Shown here: positions 60,913-64,000 of the stretch, one piece after another
How positions within the stretch are numbered: position 1 is the first letter of the stretch
Layout: every line of letters starts with the position of its first letter
NCBI GenBank assembly: GCA_900208305.1
Contig: OAPG01000001.1
Coordinates: 620,001-684,000 of the forward strand
Length of the DNA stretch: 64,000 bases
Direction: 5' to 3'
Origin: Melanopsichium pennsylvanicum
Lineage: Eukaryota > Basidiomycota > Ustilaginomycetes > Ustilaginales
The notes under the pieces: generated by a model
Databases searched by the model: none
Seen by the model: only the letters and a program-made list of their open reading frames with translations
Told to the model about the DNA's origin: nothing
Program-made: the position numbers and the translations under genes

Positions 60913-62454
60913 TCAACCCATATGCGCCACAACTTCAGTCTTGATACGGCTCTTGCCCTTCTGGCTGAGTCCGTCCACAGTGTGCTTGAGTTGCTCGGGC
61001 AGCGCAAATTCTTCAAACTCGCCTTCCTCCCCACCGGCCACTGGCAAGCTGACATTGATTGCGCTGCACTTGGCCGCAATGATCTCAGAGTCCAACGACT
61101 TATCCGAGAGGTAGATCTGTCCACTGTCACACGAGTCCAGCAGAACGGTGGGTGCGCGTCCAGTGATTTGGACTGCAAAAGATGGCGAGCCTGTCACCTC
61201 GAGCGAGGACACGAGTGTATCGACAAGGATCGAGGTCTTGGTGCAGTTGGTCATCTGAACCGCGTTGATCTTGCCCTTAATCTGAATAATGCTGTTCTTG
61301 CAGTTGAAAATGTTGACTGTCTGATTGAGCTCGGTCTGATCAATGACGATGGAGCGATTGTCCTCGTGGTACTCAATGGTCCACTTGTTGCCATCCAACT
61401 GCGTCTTTGGCGGCTTCTTCGCTTTCAATTGCGCTGGCTTGGCGGCCAGCTTGGGTGGAGCAGCCTTGGTCGCAGGGGGTGTTTCAGTACCACGCAGCTC
61501 CGGATTCTTGTGTGTCATCTGGCTAGCATCAACCTTTTTGAGAACCTTTGTGATGTTCTCGCCCTGATTGAGCTGTCCAAACACAGCATCCATGCCGCCG
61601 GCAGCTGCACCTCCAGCCGCACCAGTGGACGGGACAGCTGCAGGGGGCGGCGGAGGAGGCGGCGGAGGCGCACCTCCAGAAGTAGCTGCATTGGATGCCG
61701 CTTTGAAAGAAGCGGCATCATTACCCTTTGGATTCCACACTAAACCGGTGGTGTGAGTCTTGAGCACATATGCCTTGAGTGCCTCGAGAAGCTTGGTGAA
61801 GGATCTGCTCCATTCGACGTGGGTTTTGTCAGTGTCCTTGAAGTCCTTGATGACACGATTGGCGTAGAACTGAGCACTGTCCTTCATTTCGCCAACATAC
61901 GGGCCGGGCTTGGGCTCAACAGTGACCCATCCTACGGCAGGAATACCTTCGCTGACAGTGCTGAGGTGGTTAAAGTGCTGCTTGTCGCCACGGTTCTTGT
62001 CTCGGATGTCGATGACCTCTGTCAGTGCGAGCTGAAGAGGCTTGAGCAGATCGGCAAAGACTGGCGATGTGACGCCTCCTGCTGGTTTCTGACTGAATGC
62101 GGCGAGCAGGATGAGATCTCGCTGCGTCTTAAAGGTTTTGATAACACTTGTGGCTTGTTCCTGTACGACACCACCAATTTTGGCGCTAAGCTGCTTGAAC
62201 TCGTCTAGAGCCTCGTTGAGGTGTTCGTCGAATGCCTTTACAGCAGGTGGATCGTCCTTAGTTGGCTCGGAAGCAGGCGGAGGAGGGGGCGGAGGGGGCG
62301 GTGCTGAGCCAGCTGCCGAGGTGGGTGTTGAGGGTGCAAGATCCCTTTGCGATGAGCCAGAGGTTTGATGAAGAGCGATGTCTTCCAAGCGGGAAGTTGC
62401 GGCTTCTAGCCTCTTGATGAGGGTGCTCAGATTTCCGATGCCTGGAGCCGACAT
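60913..62454 (-). CDS. cap1: Adenylyl cyclase-associated protein CAP/Srv2 (513 aa)
   Basis: The first ATG is at 62454 (Met-Ser-Ala-Pro-Gly); the frame is open further upstream but without an ATG. The N-terminus carries the RLE motif (LIKRLEAATSRLEDIA), which in yeast binds adenylyl cyclase. A helical-bundle domain follows (about 90-290, including QEQATSVIKTFKTQRDLILL). Two proline runs are present (PPPPPPPPP near 56 and again near 270), the second before the WH2-like actin-binding part (LNQGENITKVLKKVDASQMTHK). The C-terminal CARP beta-helix domain (about 355-513) includes GNKWTIEYHEDNRSIVIDQ and LDSCDSGQIYLS. CAP recycles cofilin-bound actin and links Ras/cAMP signalling to actin. In smuts cAMP signalling controls the switch between budding and filamentous growth. 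No introns. Confidence 0.96.
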   Translation of the reverse strand: MSAPGIGNLSTLIKRLEAATSRLEDIALHQTSGSSQRDLAPSTPTSAAGSAPPPPPPPPPASEPTKDDPPAVKAFDEHLNEALDEFKQLSAKIGGVVQEQATSVIKTFKTQRDLILLAAFSQKPAGGVTSPVFADLLKPLQLALTEVIDIRDKNRGDKQHFNHLSTVSEGIPAVGWVTVEPKPGPYVGEMKDSAQFYANRVIKDFKDTDKTHVEWSRSFTKLLEALKAYVLKTHTTGLVWNPKGNDAASFKAASNAATSGGAPPPPPPPPPAAVPSTGAAGGAAAGGMDAVFGQLNQGENITKVLKKVDASQMTHKNPELRGTETPPATKAAPPKLAAKPAQLKAKKPPKTQLDGNKWTIEYHEDNRSIVIDQTELNQTVNIFNCKNSIIQIKGKINAVQMTNCTKTSILVDTLVSSLEVTGSPSFAVQITGRAPTVLLDSCDSGQIYLSDKSLDSEIIAAKCSAINVSLPVAGGEEGEFEEFALPEQLKHTVDGLSQKGKSRIKTEVVAHMG

Positions 62455-62985
62455 GTTTGCGGTGCCATGAAGTGTTGAGGTGAATGTAATAGAAGAAGTT
62501 GAAAGTTGAGTGGTCGAACAAGGCGTGAAACAGCGTCGACGTTGAATTCGACTCGACGGAAAAGGGGTCCCAAATTCAGAGTGTAACGTTAACAATATAT
62601 TATTATAATCAGTTGTGAGTGTAAGGTCAGTGTAGTCGAGTGACAGGCGCACGGACCACACGTGTCATTTTGTACCGCACCGATTCTGGCTCATTGCCAA
62701 TTTTGCACTCGCGCAAACTATTTTGTACAGTATATCGCGCAGATGTTCACTTTGTCAATGCTTTGATTACTGTTCCCACCCACTTTTGCTCCAAAGTTTG
62801 ATGTGATTCACACCTCATCCTAGGAATATCGTTGCATGGTATATCGGTATTAAGCAGCGAATGTGGTGCGACAGGTGGTACAACAACATGGTGATACAAG
62901 TACAATCGATTGAGCTGGAGAACAATACAGGCTCAGAGATGCAAAAACCAAAAAGCACATGTGGACACAACGGGTCAGAGTGATG
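62455..62985. other. Intergenic region, CAP promoter / ndc80 3' end
   Basis: 531 bp, no supported gene. A TACAGTA heptamer lies near 62726. Confidence 0.5.
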
Positions 62986-64000
62986 TTAGTCGTCGCGGCT
63001 CTTGAGTGCCACAGCTGCCTGAATTTCACGCAATTGACCAGTGACATCGCCCTTCATCTTGCTCAGGAGCACCACAAAATTGAGCATGTCCTCGTCCATG
63101 CGTGATCGCTGTTGGTTCCATTCTTCTTCCTTGTGTTCGGCGGTGAGTTGCAGGCTGGTCAACCTCGACTCTGCTTGTTGTAGATGTACACTTCCTGAGG
63201 CTTCTGTCTCGTAGGTCGACTTCTCCAACTTGGCTTCGTCCGCCTTGTATCGTTCTTGGACCGATTTGCAACTCTTTTCGTACTCGGCCGCTTGCCTCGA
63301 CAACGCTTCGCAGCGCTCTCGATCAGAGCCAAGTTGCGCTTCCTGGTCCGAAAGGGTCTCCTGCAGCTTCTCGTACTCCTCCTGCATCGTGAGACGCTTT
63401 TTGGACGCTTGACGGTACTTGTCAGCCTCCTGCGATCGCAGCGTCTCAATTTGTCGTCGGAAGGATCCCTTGATATCAACACCCGCTTGCAGCATGGTTG
63501 ATGGGTTGGAGGGTGTAAGTTCCAGCTCTTCCACCACATTTCCCGTCGCCAACTTGAAAGGCAGCAAGCAAATTGAGCGAGCCAATGGATTGAACTTGGA
63601 AATGCGATCCTCTGTGTCTGCTTGCTTCTTTGCAATGGCAATCTCGAGTGACCAACCATCCCCAGCTGCCTTCTTGTTCTGCTCGCCAAGGACTTCAAGA
63701 CGTTTGCTTAGACGGTTCCTCTCTGCCAGCATTCTTTCGTACTCTTCGGCCGACATCTCCTGCGCGTTGACCTGCTCCTGCAAGTCAATTCTGCGCTTGT
63801 CCTTGTCTTGGATCTCCTTTTCTGTGAGAGCGATCTCTTTGACGAGTCTCTCGATGGCCTTTTTAGTCTTGTCGAGCTTGGGCACGAGGACCTCGTCGTA
63901 GTACTTGTGAAACTTGGAAATGTCTTTGGTGAGCATGTCATTTTCGCTGCGCTCGATCTTGAGGGGCGAGTCGTTGTTGAGATAGTCGGCAAGTTCCGTT
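62986..64000 (-). CDS. ndc80: Kinetochore protein Ndc80, C-terminal part (5' end beyond the window)
   Basis: The frame ends at 62986 and continues through the right edge with no stop, so the true start is outside. An internal ATG at 63936 is not the start, because the upstream codons read protein-like residues (ELADYLNNDSPLKIERSEND). The visible part is almost all coiled coil: DISKFHKYYDEVLVPKLDKTKKAIERL; QVNAQEMSAEEYERMLAERN; a less helical segment, DRISKFNPLARSICLLPFKL; then long Glu/Lys/Gln heptads to the end (LSKMKGDVTGQLREIQAAVA). QVNAQEMSAEEYERM and the NPLA segment match the Ndc80/Hec1 family. Ndc80 with Nuf2, Spc24 and Spc25 connects kinetochores to microtubules. The N-terminal CH domain is not in the window. 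Confidence 0.9.
   Translation of the reverse strand, partial: TELADYLNNDSPLKIERSENDMLTKDISKFHKYYDEVLVPKLDKTKKAIERLVKEIALTEKEIQDKDKRRIDLQEQVNAQEMSAEEYERMLAERNRLSKRLEVLGEQNKKAAGDGWSLEIAIAKKQADTEDRISKFNPLARSICLLPFKLATGNVVEELELTPSNPSTMLQAGVDIKGSFRRQIETLRSQEADKYRQASKKRLTMQEEYEKLQETLSDQEAQLGSDRERCEALSRQAAEYEKSCKSVQERYKADEAKLEKSTYETEASGSVHLQQAESRLTSLQLTAEHKEEEWNQQRSRMDEDMLNFVVLLSKMKGDVTGQLREIQAAVALKSRDD

Overview
This window looks like nuclear DNA of a smut-type basidiomycete (Ustilaginales, in the range of Ustilago, Sporisorium or Moesziomyces). The reasons are: almost intron-free long genes; a few short 5'-biased introns of about 85-135 bp with GTAAGT-like donors; large pyrimidine-rich leaders; multi-kilobase intergenic gaps in front of long, Ser-rich, low-complexity proteins; and typical fungal single-copy genes (SSK1, GTR1, UPF1, UPF3, MAK5, UTP4, CAP/SRV2, NDC80). 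The assignment is an inference from gene content, not from a database match. I see no tRNA, rRNA, transposon, CRISPR array or prokaryotic element.

Layout. 1-8.8 kb: two unrecognised Ser-rich proteins separated by a 4.7 kb gap. 9-13 kb: a flavin monooxygenase and a formyltetrahydrofolate deformylase with a probable mitochondrial presequence. 13.8-20.1 kb: a compact group of Rag GTPase GTR1, NMD factor UPF3, splicing factor SYF2 and a secreted exo-1,3-beta-glucanase. 20.2-24 kb: a gene-poor gap. 24-27.2 kb: NMD helicase UPF1. 27.2-30.4 kb: another gap, probably partly the leader of a 1502-residue coiled-coil protein ending at 34,951. 35.4-40.3 kb: SSK1, the response regulator of the HOG pathway, with a 24-copy perfect minisatellite upstream. 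41.7-57.9 kb: a gene-dense stretch rich in ribosome-related genes (mitochondrial bS6m, UTP4, MAK5, 60S stalk protein P1), plus a bZIP factor, an EF-hand protein, a conserved-looking unknown and a four-exon mitochondrial carrier. 58.5-64 kb: an F-box-like protein, CAP/SRV2 and the C-terminal part of NDC80, which runs off the right edge.

Seven gene models needed work beyond single open frames. I resolved introns in GTR1 (first exon 12 nt), EXG1, MRP17 (first exon 5 nt), the EF-hand gene, the carrier (four exons) and RPP1 (first exon 11 nt, second intron 826 bp). In the bZIP gene the downstream frame is doubtful. Several gene pairs are head to head with short shared promoters (UPF3/SYF2, MRP17/UTP4, MAK5/EF-hand, carrier/RPP1).

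I did not find an obviously new multi-gene system. The best leads are: the recently expanded 15-bp minisatellite upstream of SSK1; a likely leaky-scanning dual-localisation design in the deformylase; the physical linkage of UPF1 and UPF3; the very small first exons, one with a built-in back-up start codon; a recurring TACTGTA/TACAGTA motif in intergenic DNA; and a probable frameshift in the bZIP gene.
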